From assembly GCF_019797825.1 (NCBI RefSeq), contig NZ_CP081855.1:1240001-1304000 (forward strand): a DNA stretch of 64,000 nt. Reading direction: 5' to 3'. The DNA is from Limosilactobacillus panis (lineage in GTDB: Bacteria; Bacillota; Bacilli; Lactobacillales; Lactobacillaceae). Under the pieces are notes generated by a model, which saw only the letters and a program-made list of their open reading frames with translations, made no database searches and had not been told where the DNA came from. Shown piece by piece: positions 63,188-64,000 of this stretch (within the stretch, counting starts at the first letter, position 1; each line of letters begins with the position of its first letter). The position numbers and the translations under genes were made by a program.

Positions 63188-64000
63188 ATGGGAACAAGTA
63201 GTGATGACCAGTACCCCCAGGGCCGGCACCGCACCTTTTACACTCTCTGGCTAGGAGCCTTCATTACCGGGGCTGGCTACTCAATGACCATGCCCTTTAT
63301 TTCGTTGTTTATCAACGAACTTGGTAACTTCAGTCACTTTCAGTTGAACATCTTCTCCGGGCTAGCATTTGGGGCCACCTTCGTCAGCCAGGCAATTGTC
63401 TCACCTCTGTGGGGCAACTTGGCGGACCGGAAAGGGCGGAAATTAATGTGTATGCGGGCGGCCGGGGTGATGGCCTGTACAATTTTCTGTATTGGCCTGG
63501 CACAAAATGTCTGGATGATCATTGCCCTCCGTTTCCTCCAGGGGGCCTTTTCCGGGTACATCAATAACGCAACCGCACTGATGGCCGGTGAAACCCCGCG
63601 GTCCCACTCTGGCTGGGTAATGACGGCGATGACCACGGCAGGGGTAGCTGGCAACCTGGTGGGGCCCCTCCTCGGGGGTGTTCTTTCGGGAGCGTTTGGT
63701 TACCGAATCCCGTTCTTTATCACCGGTATCTTGATGTTCCTCAACTTCTTGGGGACGACCTTTTTAACGACGGAACATTTTACCCCAATCAAGAAAGGGA
63801 AGATGAAGCCCCTTGGCCAGATCTTTCAGGAACTGGACAACCCAGCAACCATCATCACAATGTTTTTCACGACGATGGTAGTCATTTCATCATCAATGTC
63901 CATTACGCCAATCATCAGTCTGTACGTTAAGTCTCTGATGCATAACCAAGGAAACGTGACCCTAGTTGCGGGAATCGTGGCTGCGACCCCGGGACTGGGG
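63188..64000 (+). CDS. MFS exporter, DHA1 family (PmrA/NorA-like), 3' end outside window
   Basis: Partial: 271 codons to the window end with no stop. ATG 63188 has AAAAGGAGATG just ahead. TMs begin at WLGAFITGAGYSMTMPF; the MFS motif A GNLADRKGRK is at about 79-88 and the antiporter motif C region GNLVGPLLGGVLSGAFGY at about 156-173. About seven helices are visible, with the central cytoplasmic loop (TPIKKGKMKPL) near 200. Multidrug-type efflux by family. Confidence 0.9.
   Translation, partial: MGTSSDDQYPQGRHRTFYTLWLGAFITGAGYSMTMPFISLFINELGNFSHFQLNIFSGLAFGATFVSQAIVSPLWGNLADRKGRKLMCMRAAGVMACTIFCIGLAQNVWMIIALRFLQGAFSGYINNATALMAGETPRSHSGWVMTAMTTAGVAGNLVGPLLGGVLSGAFGYRIPFFITGILMFLNFLGTTFLTTEHFTPIKKGKMKPLGQIFQELDNPATIITMFFTTMVVISSSMSITPIISLYVKSLMHNQGNVTLVAGIVAATPGLG

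Noticed and set aside
1-64000. CRISPR array, tRNA genes, prophage or complete toxin-antitoxin/defence system
   Set aside because: No evenly spaced direct repeats, no cloverleaf with TTCGA arm in intergenic regions, no phage structural genes; only a HicB fragment was seen.

Overview
The window comes from a low-to-mid GC Gram-positive bacterium of the lactobacillus type. Evidence is the ypsA-gpsB-rnpB (type B RNase P) block, recU-pbp1A, dinG-ypmB-dnaD neighbours, a PyrR-controlled pyr operon, the mevalonate route to isoprenoids, Gram-positive LexA and PerR boxes, and typical lactobacillar IS30/IS1182 elements. A heterofermentative Limosilactobacillus-like species fits best; that assignment is an inference from gene style, not from a marker search.

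Layout. 1-4124 (minus): start of an exopolysaccharide/capsule operon in the order LCP ligase, Wzz-like modulator, tyrosine kinase, PHP phosphatase, sugar epimerase (cut by the window edge). 4559-6966 (minus): rRNA methyltransferase, a frameshifted aldo/keto reductase and a HesB-like protein. 7102-8149: a broken IS30-family element, followed by a HicB-type antitoxin remnant and tpx. 9145-16490 (minus): pyrR-pyrB-pyrC-carA-carB with two separate PyrR attenuators. 16500-18190: dispersed repeat, rnpB, gpsB, ypsA; then recU-pbp1A (plus), an IS1182 element directly after the pbp1A stop, an EamA transporter, dnaD, a ypmB-like gene and dinG.

28589-32762 (plus): mvk-mvaD-pmk-fni, the lower mevalonate pathway. 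33028-38338: SPFH protein, RsmF-type methyltransferase, HAD phosphatase, a LexA-box-controlled but frameshifted UmuC-like polymerase with two small downstream genes, and a small membrane protein. 38436-41838: a structured intergenic region, a cysteine-codon-rich leader peptide with attenuator hairpins, and a four-gene polar amino acid (probably cystine) ABC importer. 41901-46841: small regulators, a ComK-like protein divergent from an alternative sigma factor, a choloylglycine-hydrolase-family enzyme and an OYE-family oxidoreductase.

46886-48794: a group IIC-type intron sitting just after a terminator. 48832-57736: glycerol kinase, tautomerase, Na+/H+ antiporter, PepD dipeptidase and two tandem TagE/TarM-like glycosyltransferases. 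57955-60290: ahpC plus an AhpF-like reductase with its thioredoxin module at the C-terminus, under two PerR-type boxes. 60401-64000: zinc-free S14 paralogue, phosphoesterase and two MFS exporters, the last one cut by the window end.

The most interesting signals are the Cys-rich leader/attenuator (38606-38884), the dispersed hairpin repeat with compensatory base changes (16519-16690 and 24815-24941, part at 32964-32985), the domain-swapped AhpF, and the RBS-occluding alternative hairpins ahead of the sigma factor. Two genes (aldo/keto reductase, UmuC) each carry an apparent single-G loss, so a base-calling error must be excluded before calling them pseudogenes. No CRISPR array, tRNA or complete new defence system was seen.
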